The notes under the pieces were generated by a model that saw only the letters and a list, made by a program, of their open reading frames with translations, did not search any database and had not been told where the DNA came from. This document shows, piece after piece, positions 21,991 to 31,699 of a stretch of 64,000 bases of DNA. Source of the DNA: Epichloe hybrida (taxonomy: Eukaryota > Ascomycota > Sordariomycetes > Hypocreales > Clavicipitaceae). The stretch lies in assembly GCA_019022495.1 (NCBI GenBank), contig JAFEKR010000008.1:1-64000 (forward strand), read 5' to 3'. Position 1 is the stretch's first letter. Every line of letters begins with the position of its first letter. Both the position numbers and the translations under genes were made by a program.

Positions 21991-22560
21991 CTAAGGAAAA
22001 TATAGCGCATCTTTAAGCACTAAGGTCCTATATTTATTAGGATTCTTTTGATATAAGACCTCAAAAACAGCACTACCGTGACCCTTAGCGTAAATAGGGC
22101 CACCACCAGTTATAATAGGGTCGGATTCCCCCTTTTTATAGGGGGTATAATCCCTAAAGACCTCCCTAGAATTAACAATATGTACAGTCGAACCTGTATC
22201 ATATAATAGGGCCTTTTTTATGTCTTTGCTGTAATAATTAAAACCATTTAAGGTTTTAATTTCTTGATTTTCATCATCCGATTCACTAGAACTAGAATTA
22301 GAGCTACTATCACTAGAGCTCTTATAACTAGTCTTATGAAGGCTAGGCTTCTTGTACGGTTTAAGAGCACCGTTAGAAAGGTTATAATTTCCTAGCATAA
22401 AAGATCCCTCTCCAGAGGTCTCTTTATTATCCTTTTTATCTGATTTTTGACCTTTTTGCTTCTTCTTCTTCTTCTTATTAGAAGAAGAATTAGAATTAGA
22501 AGAGCCCTTATTTTCTTCAGAGCCTCCTTTCTTCTTCTAATCCTTAGGGGCCTTTTCTTT
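21991..22560 (-). pseudogene. Copia-B basic gag tail and aspartic protease
   Basis: In frame with integrase. A Lys/Ser-rich segment (NSNSSSNKKKKKKQKGQK, then SSSDSSSNSSSSESDDE) replaces a visible CCHC zinc knuckle. The protease follows: KKALLYDTGSTVHIVNSREV with an intact D-T-G triad and ITGGGPIYAKGHGSAVFEV, the copia protease core. The overlapping open frame 22392-22580 in another frame is a shadow of the Lys-rich segment. About 400 bp between protease and integrase (21600-21990) stay in this frame with several stops. Confidence 0.88.
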
Positions 22561-22599
22561 TTCTTTGGCACCCTTTTCAAGGTTTTTAGCCCTATAATT

Positions 22600-23490
22600 C
22601 AGGGCTTTGGATACCGTAGATAATTTATCCCTCTGTTCTGCTAGAAGGTCTGCCATCAAGAATTAAAGATTTAGGGCATCTAGGGGAGCCCCTATAGCCC
22701 TATTCGTACGCATGCTGAATTGTTGCCTCTTAGCCCACTGAGGGAAGGTTGATTTTAGGGATTGAAGATATTGATTAACCTAATCTATCGGAGCAATTAG
22801 GACCCCTGAAATCGATAATCTAGCTAGTAGATTATTAAAGACTGCATTAAAGGACTCTAGAGTCCCCTTAAACTCTTGAAAATTCAGGTTATGAAATTCT
22901 AAATATAGGGACCCCCTCTGGATTTCAACGCTATGTGAATATTGCCTTACAAGTAAATTATAGGCTTCTTCAGGTGATTTTTGCCAAGTTATAGCGGCTT
23001 GGGGTCCTTCTGTACAACTATCCCTTAGTAACATAAGGATAATAGCTTGATCTAGATCCCCTAGCGCCCTAGAACTCTCCGGATTATCTAGAAAATTAGG
23101 CATGCCTAAAGCTCTAAATTGGATAGTTAGGGCTTATTTCCATTGTTCGAAATTTTCGGCTCCTTTAAGCCTAGCAGTCTCTGGAAAACTATAAACCCTT
23201 TTATTGAATTCCTTAATAATTAAATTATTAAAGGTTGCTTGTACAGAGCTAGATTCAGCTTGATTTTCTTGAACAGGCTGCTGATCTTGCTGCTAACTAG
23301 CGGGCTTATCAGATTCCACACCCTCCATACGACTATTTACAGTTATAGATAAGCTTTCTAGCTTCTCTAATAACTAGTCTATAGTTGCTTGTTGCTTAAT
23401 AGCCTGCTCTTTTAGCTAGTTATTTAGAACCTCTTGCGCACTAGGGTCAGGGATTACAGGTCCCTTTCCCTTTCCTTTAGTATCTATTTT
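22600..23490 (-). pseudogene. Copia-B gag
   Basis: Capsid-type Gag. Near the start it reads VIPDPSAQEVLNN, then AIKQQATID and LLEKLESLSITVNSRMEGVE, a coiled-coil-like N-terminus. A Gln-rich stretch and FNNLIIKEFNKRVYSFPETA, LKGAENFEQWK follow, matching the copia gag 'L.G..NY..W' entry. The open stretch 22780-23103 (MPNFLDNPESSRALGDLDQA, SPEEAYNLLVRQYS, LESFNAVFNNLLARLSISGV) matches the gag capsid domain found in copia polyproteins. MADLLAEQRDKLSTVSKAL lies further down. A few stops at Gln/Trp positions break it. The true start is uncertain because the frame runs into the leader repeats. Confidence 0.82.
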
Positions 23491-23735
23491 CCTTTTTATA
23501 GAAGGGAAAAGCTTCTATCTCGCGGGTCCTTCCTTTTTTATAGAAGGGAAGTCTTCTGTATTTGAAATTTATTCCTTTTTATAGAAGGGAAAAAGCTTCT
23601 ATCTCGCGGATCCTTCCTTTTTTATAGAAGGGAAGTCTTCTGTAGCCACAATTAATTCCTTTTTATAGAAGGGAAAAGCTTCTTTCTCGCAGGTCCTTCC
23701 TTTTTTATAGAAGGGAAGTCTTCTGTAATCGTACA
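23485..23735 (-). repeat. Copia-B leader: three ~75-85-bp tandem repeats
   Basis: Three units between PBS and gag share TTTTTATAGAAGGGAAAAGC, TATCTCGCGG and CCTTCCTTTTTTATAGAAGG. Each carries the 13-bp TTTATAGAAGGGA twice. In one frame each unit encodes TEDFPSIKKEGPAR, but the frame is not kept between units. Either a structured RNA leader (dimerisation/packaging) or a decayed N-terminal extension of Gag is possible. Confidence 0.7.
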
Positions 23736-23766
23736 CAAAGTGACCTAAAAGGAATCTATAGTAATA

Positions 23767-23783
23767 GAGCCGGGCTCATAACC
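23767..23783 (-). promoter_or_regulatory. Copia-B primer-binding site, internal initiator tRNA-Met
   Basis: The plus strand GAGCCGGGCTCATAACC directly abuts the 5' LTR. It has the sequence of a fungal initiator tRNA-Met anticodon arm (CAT anticodon within GGGCTCATAACC). The coding strand is therefore complementary to the middle of that tRNA, as in Drosophila copia, which is primed by a 5' half of tRNA-iMet. Confidence 0.8.
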
Positions 23784-24608
23784 TTTTGAAATGTAGGGAG
23801 CTAGTTGCCAGCTGGCAACAGCTGTACGGGTGCAAGCTCTACGGTCAGGGACCAATAGGGCTGCAACGTTAAATCAATTAACGTAACGCAACGGAAGGTT
23901 GTGGCAGTTATTAACTAATAGAATTCAATTTAGATCACTTTTATAATATCTTATTAAGCAATAGAATTGATTTTAGATACGTTATACGGGCAATGCGGCT
24001 GTTGTTAGTTAAGAGGACTAGCTATCTAGCTAGTTAAAAAGATCTTCTTCCTCTCATAGACCTACTAACTGTATTAGTGGATCTAGGCTGCTAACGGGGT
24101 CTTACAGGCCACTTTTGATTTTCCGCAAAATTCATTTGTATGCAAAAACCAAAAAATCGACTCACCACCATACTAGCTAGCAACCCGTATACACTAACTT
24201 TTGGTCCAAAAAATAACCTTGCATAAAAAGAAAGCCCTATCTTCAAGCTTTAATTTGCTATATATGAAACTTTTGTACAACCTCTAGATAAAGAGAAAAT
24301 CATTATCAAAGATAGCTATAGGGTAAGTTATGTGTAGGGTAACCTGCTTATGTCACCCTAGCTTACGTCACCCTAGCTTACCTAATTACTAGTGGCGTGG
24401 TTGTGGCTACACTTGCAGCCACAACGCAATTGACTAATTAGTTATCCACACGGTCGGTCGCAGCTGTTGATAGCTGCGACGCAGCCATTGACAGCTGCCC
24501 TCGTGACCGTTGACAGCTGCAGTGCAGCTGTCAGACTTGCAAAGCAAGCTAGTAATAAGAAGGTTCTTTAACTAGAAAAAGGGCTAAAAATAGGTCTTAT
24601 TTTTAACA
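23784..24608 (-). repeat. Copia-B 5' LTR
   Basis: 825 bp, same length as the left LTR. Differences are almost all transitions, e.g. CGGTGGATCCGGGCCGC on the left against TAGTGGATCTAGGCTGC here. It is followed by target duplicate ATTAG at 24609-24613. Confidence 0.93.
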
Positions 24609-24613
24609 ATTAG

Positions 24614-27600
24614 CTTGCTTGTTATATTATTGGTGATTACGTTAGGATAAATTCCTTTCCTTTGTTATTATAGCCTTATATAATGAGGCAGGACTTCTTA
24701 TATAGCGAATCTATTCCTTTGCCTTTAATCTCTTTAACTATACAAGAATTAAAGATCTTATAACCTCCGTGCTTCGCTAGGTTATACTTAATAAATTTAA
24801 ACATATTATAAGCTTATAAAGCATTAATTTTAGCTTAATTAGATTACTTAAAGGGTTTTCCTAGGGTTATAATCTTCCCTTCTTAGCGAAGTTAAAGAGA
24901 AAGGTTCTAATTAGCCTTTTTCTTTACTATAAAGAATACTATGCTTAGTATTCCTATAGCTATAGCCTCTTAAATAAAGGCCTCTTCTTAATCTTTATTA
25001 ATAAGTACATAGAGTTAGACTAGGCTAGCGTTCTTCTTAAGATTATAAGCTTTTCTTTTCCTTACTTTTATTTCTTTAGGGTAAGGTAATAAGTCTTTAA
25101 CTTAATATCTTCCCTTTAGGGCTATTTAGGCTTTATAAGCCTTTTCTTTAGACTCTTCTATGCTTATAAATTAAACTATAAGGGCCTTTCTTAGTCTCCC
25201 TTACTTTCTCTTAGCTAGTACTTATAGCCCTTTATCTTCTTTTATTAGAGAATCTCCTTTAGTAGTAGTAGTTAGTTATATAGTTACTTCTTCCTTTATA
25301 TTACTAGGCTTTATCTCCTACTACTCTAGTCCCTTTATAATATATAAGTCTTTATAATAAGGCTTTACTACTATAAAGCAAAACTTCACTAAGCTATAGG
25401 GTATATTAACTATATAGGTCTCTTTATTAGTAGTAAGTAGCTTATAAAGGCTATACTAGCTACCTTTCTCTCTTTATATATATATATTAGCCTATAGGGG
25501 TAGCTAATATATAGGCGCTATATTAGGGCTATTCTAGGCTTTAAGGGTATTATAGACCTGCTATAAAGCTAGATAATAGCAGACTTTATTAGTAGCTTTA
25601 TAAATTACTTTAGCATATTAAATAATAAAGACACTTAGTAATAACTTATCTATTATCTGTGGGTAGCCTCTAAAGACTAGCAGGGTTAGGATAATACTAT
25701 TTAGGCCTATAGAGTTATTAATAGCTTTAATAGCTATTTAAAGATGTTATTCTAGCGTAAGTTCTATTCTAATTAAGTCTATAATAATATTATAGGCTTA
25801 GCGTAAAGGTCCGTAATATCTCTTAACCTTTCTAATGCTATTATAGGCTTTAATTAGCATCTTATTAGTCTTAATTAATATTAGTTAAGCATAATACTTA
25901 AATTTAGTGGAAGCGAAGTTATTACTAGCGTTATGGATAATCTATTCTAGAGGTCTAAGATAAGTATTAATCTAATATTCACGGATAGCATCCTAGATAT
26001 CTTAAGCCTTCTGCTTCTTTAGATTAAGGAATTAGGCTACTTAGAATAAGGTTACTAAATTAATAATATAAAGCACTAGCTAGCTGTTAATTTATATAAT
26101 ATTAATAATAATCTTATAGTTAAATTCGTGGTTATCCTTGATTGTGAATTTGAATTAACTAGGGGCCTTGCCGTGTATCTAGTAATAGTAGCAGATTTTA
26201 GTCAATTTCTTAATTACCTAGTGCTTAACTTTATAACTAGCTTAGTAAAGGATCTTTATAAGTTATTAAATAGAAGGGTAACTAAGCTAATAATGTAATT
26301 AATAGATATCCCCTTCTAAAAGGTAGAAGGCAACTGTTTCTCTTACCTCTAGTAACCACTAAGGATAACCTTATTATCGTATAATAGGTATAGTCTTATT
26401 ACCTTAGATAAGTATATTAGTAAGGTTATTAATCTTAACTTATATCTTATCTATATTAGTGATTAAGAAGAGAAAAGGGGTAGCTATATTCAGGATATAG
26501 AATTTAAGCTCTCTAAGTTCTATAGGCATATAAAGGATTTCTCTTATAACTACTAATCTAGCGCTAAATATAATAATTTAAGGCTTATAGGGAATTATCT
26601 TTAATAAAGGCATTAATTTTAATAGAGCCTTTACTTATACCTCTCCTACACTTAATTTCCCTGTGGCGCTAGTGTTAGGTATAATCCCTCTAAAGACCTC
26701 TTTAGAATAGTATTCTTTAGAGATATAGTAGATTAATCCTTTATTACACTCTTATAGCTTATAGAACTCTTACCTAAGGAATGTATATTAAAAGGCCTAA
26801 TTATTTAAGGTCGCAAGGACATTAACATTAGCAGCGTTATAGTTATTCTATAGTCTAGAGCAGAAGAATTATATAATACTTAGATATACTATTAATAGTA
26901 GCTCCTTTATATTATTATTATTATCCTTAGCCTTTATATATTTAATAAAATATAATTCCTAATCCTAACCTAAGCTATTATTAGGCTTATTATTATCCTA
27001 CCCTTTATAGGAGGTAAGAAATACCTAGAATCTTTTCTCTAAAGGGGGTATATAATATGTTTTACTAGCTTACTAGTAGTCTTTCTCCTTTTAATACTCT
27101 TTAGTAAAGTAATTAGAGAACTAGTAGCTACTCTTACTATATATAAAGTAGCGCTTAGTACTTAGCCTAGGGCTTTATTTATAATAGCTTCCTTTACTAT
27201 AGGATTATTATTTATACTAATAATTAGTAAATATAGCCTTTAGAGAGTCTCCTTATTAGTACTAAAAGTATTAGGAGGACTTCTTATTTAATTCTATAAT
27301 AGTAATAGCCTTATAAAAGTCTTTAGTAAGACTTTTAAAGCCTAGGGAGTGTATATATTTTACTATCTAATATTTAGGCATACTAGCTATAGTATTTAAC
27401 GCTTACTTATAGAGCTTAGTATTTACTATTTTAGTAAGGTATAGCCCTTTATAAATCTTCTTAAGGGTTAATAATATAATCTTAAGGTAATTAAGCTTAC
27501 TTTTATTAGGATTCTTCTTAATTATACTCTTTAATATTATACTACTTTATTTATAGTAATAGAATTACTAGTTACTTTTTATCTTAAAGCGTTAATAAAT

Positions 27601-28570
27601 ATAAGTAATTATCTCTTTATAGGAATAGTTATTCCTAAAGAGGTAATTAAGGAAGTATTATTTAGTATTACCTATTAATATAATAAGGAAAGCCGTCTAA
27701 TAATATATTTAAGGAAGTTTAATTCTATTATACTTATTTTTAAAGAGTGTAATCTTTAGTATTAAGAAGTTATATAGCTTCCTACTATATTAGTTACTAT
27801 CCTTATATATCTTTATAAGCTCTAAGATTTTCTTTATAATCTAATCTTTAGAGGGGAATTACTATAAAGGCATAATTTGTTATAAATAATAGTCTACTAG
27901 TTATTATTAATAATAATTATTAGGATAAAGCTATTAATTTAATAGAGATTATTATAGGGGTTCTTATAAAGGTTTAGGTAATCTTTAGGGTTAGGGAAGG
28001 TGGATTTCTAGGGTAAGTTATTAGGGTTATTAATATTAAGGCTCTAGGGGTTTAGAAGATTATAGTCTTTCTTATAATCTTTCCTATAACTAAAGAGGTA
28101 TTAAAGTTTAATAAAGCATTTCTTTAAGGGATACTAGGATTAAATATCCTAGGCCTTGCTTAATAAGAACGCTATGATCTTATAGAGAATTACGTAATTC
28201 TTTAATAACTTCCTTAGTTACCCTTTTAAAGGTATCTTTAGACTAGCCTTTAAAGTCTTCCTAGAATAATTCCTATAGGTTATTATCTCTCTAGCCTTAA
28301 TGCTTACTAAGGTTAATAAATCTTATAATCTAGTTATTAAGCTTAAGCTACGTAGTAGTCTTTAGATCTAGCTTAATAAATTCTTTCTAATTACTAGAGA
28401 AGTTATAAGTAAGCTATTAAAGATATAAGAGTAACTTATACTCTTAGGGTCTTTCAGGGGTAATAATTAAAGCCTTACTATTACTAGCAGCCCTTTCTTT
28501 TATAGAAGGTCTAGATTTCTCTGCTATCTTTAACTATAAAAGGAATATTATTAAGTTATTATTATTTACT
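24614..28570 (-). pseudogene. A1 gag-pol, main part, RIP-degraded
   Basis: Ty1/copia polyprotein from RT N-terminus to gag, minus strand, parallel to A2/A3 over its whole length. RT entry is near 24614-24780, integrase about 25300-26350, protease near 26660-26690 (IPNTSATG where IPDTGA.G is expected), zinc-knuckle region near 27150, gag to about 28570. Every catalytic block seen has Asp-to-Asn or Gly-to-Ser changes and the frame is full of TAA/TAG. It shows the typical modules but can make no product. Confidence 0.82.
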
Positions 28571-29338
28571 ACTAATTAAGCTCTTATATTTGCCTGTCGC
28601 TATTATAAAGGTCTTCTTTTGCACTTAAGAAGCGTTATTACTTTAGTGAAATTAGAAAATCATAAAAATACGAAAAAAACGGAAGAAAAAGCAGCAAAAG
28701 TAGCAATAAGAATAGATTAATAAGGATAAATAAAGTAATAAAAGTGCTAAAAGTAACTAGAAAATAACAAGAAAAGTAATAAGAAAATAACAGGAATTAC
28801 TACTTCCTGTTTTTTATAAAAAAGAGAGAAGGAGGTAATCTCTCTCTTTCTTACTAATAAGCATAAGGTAAATAGTACTAAGAATAAAGGGGGCAAGAAA
28901 TAAGCAGTAGATGCTTATAAGGAGAGATTAAAGGTCTATTAGAAGGTAATGTGTTAAAGGGAATTTATAGGTATATTAGCTAGCTTAGCTAAGGTTATTT
29001 AACGTTAGGTTTGAAATAAATACCTTATAGCAATAGATTTAGTTAGTTAGTTAGTTTTCTTATAATAAATAATAAAATCAATAATTAATAATAATATCCT
29101 AGATAGATATAATAAAGTTATATCCCTTAGTCTAAGGGTTAATAAATTAATTCCTTAGAAGCCTAATAAGCCTATAACTAGGATTCTAGTCTTTTCCTTT
29201 AGCATACTTATATAGTTATACCTCTTTACTATAATAACTATTATAGTATAATAAGGGGTAGTAGTAGTAGTATCTATAAAAATATCTTTTCTTATAATAC
29301 CTAGCTTATTTATAGTTATAAAGTTAACTACTAATTAG
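28571..29338 (-). other. A1 5' leader
   Basis: About 770 bp between gag and 5' LTR, homologous to 30902-31690 in A2 reverse-complemented. It includes AAAGAGAGAGAAGGAGG-type purine tracts. No coding frame is supported. The primer-site region next to the LTR reads CTAATTAGTAGTTAACTTTA on the coding strand. Confidence 0.6.
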
Positions 29339-29596
29339 TGTTAGTTACACTAAGGTCCTACGTAAGTAATAGGGGAATCCTAAATAATTAAAGTTAATAA
29401 TAGTTTAATAGTTAGCTAGGAAAGAGGGAGAAGAGAGGGAAAGTCTAGATACTAGAAAAGTAAGCAAAATCTATAGGTAAGGTAAAAGAGAGAGTAGCAA
29501 ATTAATGTAGCTAATTATATCGCGTGCATTACACTAGACCCATAATTTAGTCTAGTCTTTGGCCATTGAACCGATGAAGATCCGAAGGATTTAACA
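29339..29596 (-). repeat. A1 5' LTR
   Basis: 258 bp, plus strand TGTTAGTTACACTAAGG...GATCCGAAGGATTTAACA, followed by target duplicate AAAAA at 29597-29601. Confidence 0.92.
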
Positions 29597-29601
29597 AAAA
29601 A

Positions 29602-30643
29602 TCTTTTTTTTATATTTAAAATACTATTTTCTTTAATTTTAAAAAAACTAATTTTATTATATCAAATTATATAATATATATATATAGCTTAGGCTTTTAA
29701 AGATTTTTTTATTATACTTATATAAACTATTATTAAGTTTAATTATTAAATTAAAATAAGTATTTTTAATTAAAATAAGTATTTAGAAACTTTTTTATAG
29801 ATTTTTACTTATTCTTTTATTTAAAAAACCTATAAAGTTAAAAAAATTATTATAAATTAAAAAAAAAATTCTTTTAACCTAGGAAAGTTTTATTTAAGAT
29901 ATATTATTTTATTCTTAAAAAGTTTACTTATATTATATATTTTCTTTAGATTTAATATCTTATTAATTAAGAATATTAAATAATTTCTTTAAGGTAATTA
30001 TTATAATAAAAGCTAAAAAAGGTATAGAAATTAATAGTAAATGTTTCAAAAAATACTATAATAGTAAAAAGATCCTTAAAATATAGAAATAAAATTAAAG
30101 TATAAGCTTAAACTTGAATATATTATATTTAGCTACCCTAAATATATAATAAGCTTACTTTTCTAAATAAGGTAAAACTTTATATATTTATAAATAAATT
30201 AATAAATTATATATAAAAATAAATTTACTATAATAAAATTACTATAAAAATCTCCTATATGTAAGATATATATACTACCCTAAGTATTTTATAATACATT
30301 GTATTGTATTGTATTGTATTGTGTTATATTGTATTGTATTGTATTGTATTGTATTATATTATATTGTATTGCATTGTATTGTATTGTATTATATTATATT
30401 GTATTATATTATATTATATTATATTATATTATATTATATTATATTATATTATATATTATATTATATTATATTATATTATATTATATTATATTGTATTGTA
30501 TTGTATTGTAATGTATTATATTATATTTATTATGTAATAAAAGTAATAGTCAATCCTAGAAAAAAGATATTAATATAGAAAAACCTTTAGTATAAAGAAA
30601 AAAAATCATTTTATAAACTAGGTTAAGAAATACTTTATTAAGA
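29602..30643. other. Very AT-rich sequence into which A1 and A2 inserted
   Basis: Non-coding. The stretch 30140-30250 (AATAAGCTTACTTTTCTAAA and following ~60 bp) is repeated at about 37400-37470 just beyond A2, so the host element holds two copies of a module of roughly 0.5 kb period. Contains the TTGTA microsatellite. Confidence 0.6.
30295..30515. repeat. TTGTA/TTATA pentanucleotide microsatellite
   Basis: About 44 units of TTGTA decaying to TTATA by G-to-A change; the middle third is almost pure TTATA. Open frames in three registers (M-Y-C-I-V-L type) are artefacts of the repeat. The inverse motif TACAA occurs near 37555-37610 beside the hAT-like end. Confidence 0.9.
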
Positions 30644-30648
30644 TATAT

Positions 30649-30901
30649 TGTTGATTCCTTCGGATCTTCATCGGTTCAATCGTGGCCAAAGACCAGACCA
30701 ATTGTGGGTCCGGCGCAATGCACGCGATATGATTGGCTGCATTAATTCGCCACCCCCTTTTATACCTTACATACGGATTTCGCTTACTTTTCTAGCATCT
30801 AGACTTTCCCTCTCTTCTCTCTCTTTCCTAGCTAACTAACTATCATTAACTTTAATTTATACGGGATTTATTACCTGCGCAGGACCTTAGTGCAACTAAC
30901 A
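30649..30901 (+). repeat. A2 5' LTR
   Basis: 253 bp, TGTTGATTCCTTCGGATC...GTGCAACTAACA. It keeps many CpG sites (CGCGATATGATTGGC). An open frame across it (30648-30839) is not a gene. Confidence 0.95.
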
Positions 30902-30930
30902 CTAATCAGTGGTTAACTTTATAACCACAG
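30902..30930 (+). promoter_or_regulatory. A2 primer-binding region with hairpin
   Basis: CTAATCAG follows the LTR, then TGGTTAACTTTATAACC, a possible primer site starting TGG 8 nt from the LTR. GTGGTTA (30909-30915) and TAACCAC (30922-30928) form a perfect 7-bp stem around a 6-nt loop. The tRNA was not identified. Confidence 0.5.
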
Positions 30931-31690
30931 ATAAGCTAGGTATTATAAGAAAAGACATTTCTACAGACGCTACTACTACTACCCCTTGTTATGCTATAAT
31001 AGTTATTACGGTAGAGAGGCATAACTATATAAGTGTGCTAAAGGAAAAGACTAGAATCCTAGTTACAGGCTTATTAGGCTTCTAAGAAATTAATCTATTA
31101 ACCCTTAGGCTTAGGGATATAACTTCATTATATCTATCTGGGATATTATTATTAATTATCAATTTTATCGTCTATTATAAGAAAACTAACTAACTAACTA
31201 AATCTATCGCCGCGAGGCATTTATTTCGAACCTAATGTTAAATAACCTTAGCCAAGCTAGCTGACTTACCTATAAATTCCCTTTAACACATCACCTTCTA
31301 ACAGACCTTTAATCTCTCCCTATAAGCATCTACTACTCGTTTTTTATCCCCTTTATTATTAGTGCTATTCGCCCTGTACTTGTTAGCAAGAAAGAGAGAT
31401 TATCTCCTTCCCTCCTTTTCATAAAAAACAGGAAGTAGTAATTCCTATTATTCCCTTATTACTTTTCCTATTATTTTCTAGTTACTTTTAAAACTTATAT
31501 TGCTTTCTTTATCTTTATTAATTTATTCTTATTACTACTTTTGCTACTTCTACTGCTTTTTCTTCTATTTTTCCTATTTTTATAACCTTCTAATTTCATT
31601 AGAGTAATAACGCTCCTAAAATGTAAAAGAAGAACCTTATAATAGTAACAGGCAAACATAGGAGCTTAATTAGTAGTAAAAACAATAAAT
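30931..31690 (+). other. A2 5' leader
   Basis: About 760 bp without a supported frame. The same sequence stands at 45630-46390 in A3 and 57020-59650 in A4 (there split by hAT-N1). Confidence 0.5.
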
Positions 31691-31699
31691 TAGTAATAT

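Larger units (their letters stand above)
17495..24608 (-). mobile_element. Ty1/copia element Copia-B, best-preserved element of the window
   Basis: 7,114-bp LTR retrotransposon with two 825-bp LTRs and ATTAG target duplications (17490-17494, 24609-24613), inserted in A1. Minus strand. All open stretches from 23103 down to 18532 lie in one frame, so gag and pol form one long ORF interrupted by a limited number of stops. Order is gag, protease, integrase, RT, RNase H. The LTRs differ mainly by transitions, with more CpG loss in the right copy. Reading frames, base composition and RT active site are far better kept than in the A family, so it probably inserted last in this block. Confidence 0.93.
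5051..29596 (-). mobile_element. Ty1/copia element A1, minus strand, split by Gypsy-1 and Copia-B
   Basis: Full-length LTR retrotransposon bounded by LTRs at 5051-5311 and 29339-29596 and flanked by AAAAA (5046-5050 and 29597-29601). Its body is in three pieces: 5312-6092, 16783-17494 and 24609-29338. Removing the two inserted elements and their duplicated targets leaves about 6.7 kb, the size of intact copies A2 and A3. Every junction matches A2/A3 reverse-complemented. Order on the minus strand is leader, gag, protease, integrase, RT, RNase H, as in Ty1/copia. All coding parts are broken by RIP stops. Confidence 0.92.

Noticed and set aside
22392..22580. Arg/Lys-rich minus-strand open frame
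   Set aside because: Wrong register; the gag-pol frame through this stretch reads the Ser/Lys-rich gag tail.
30287..30296. TAATACATTG as a RIPed left hAT terminus
   Set aside because: Needs one transversion and the adjacent 8 bp do not match the right-hand target.
30299..30578. Three overlapping plus-strand open frames of M-Y-C-I-V-L repeats
   Set aside because: Translation of the TTGTA/TTATA microsatellite in all three registers; no codon bias or homology.
30648..30839. Open frames within family-A LTRs (also 56784-56984)
   Set aside because: They sit wholly inside LTRs and are not kept open between copies.
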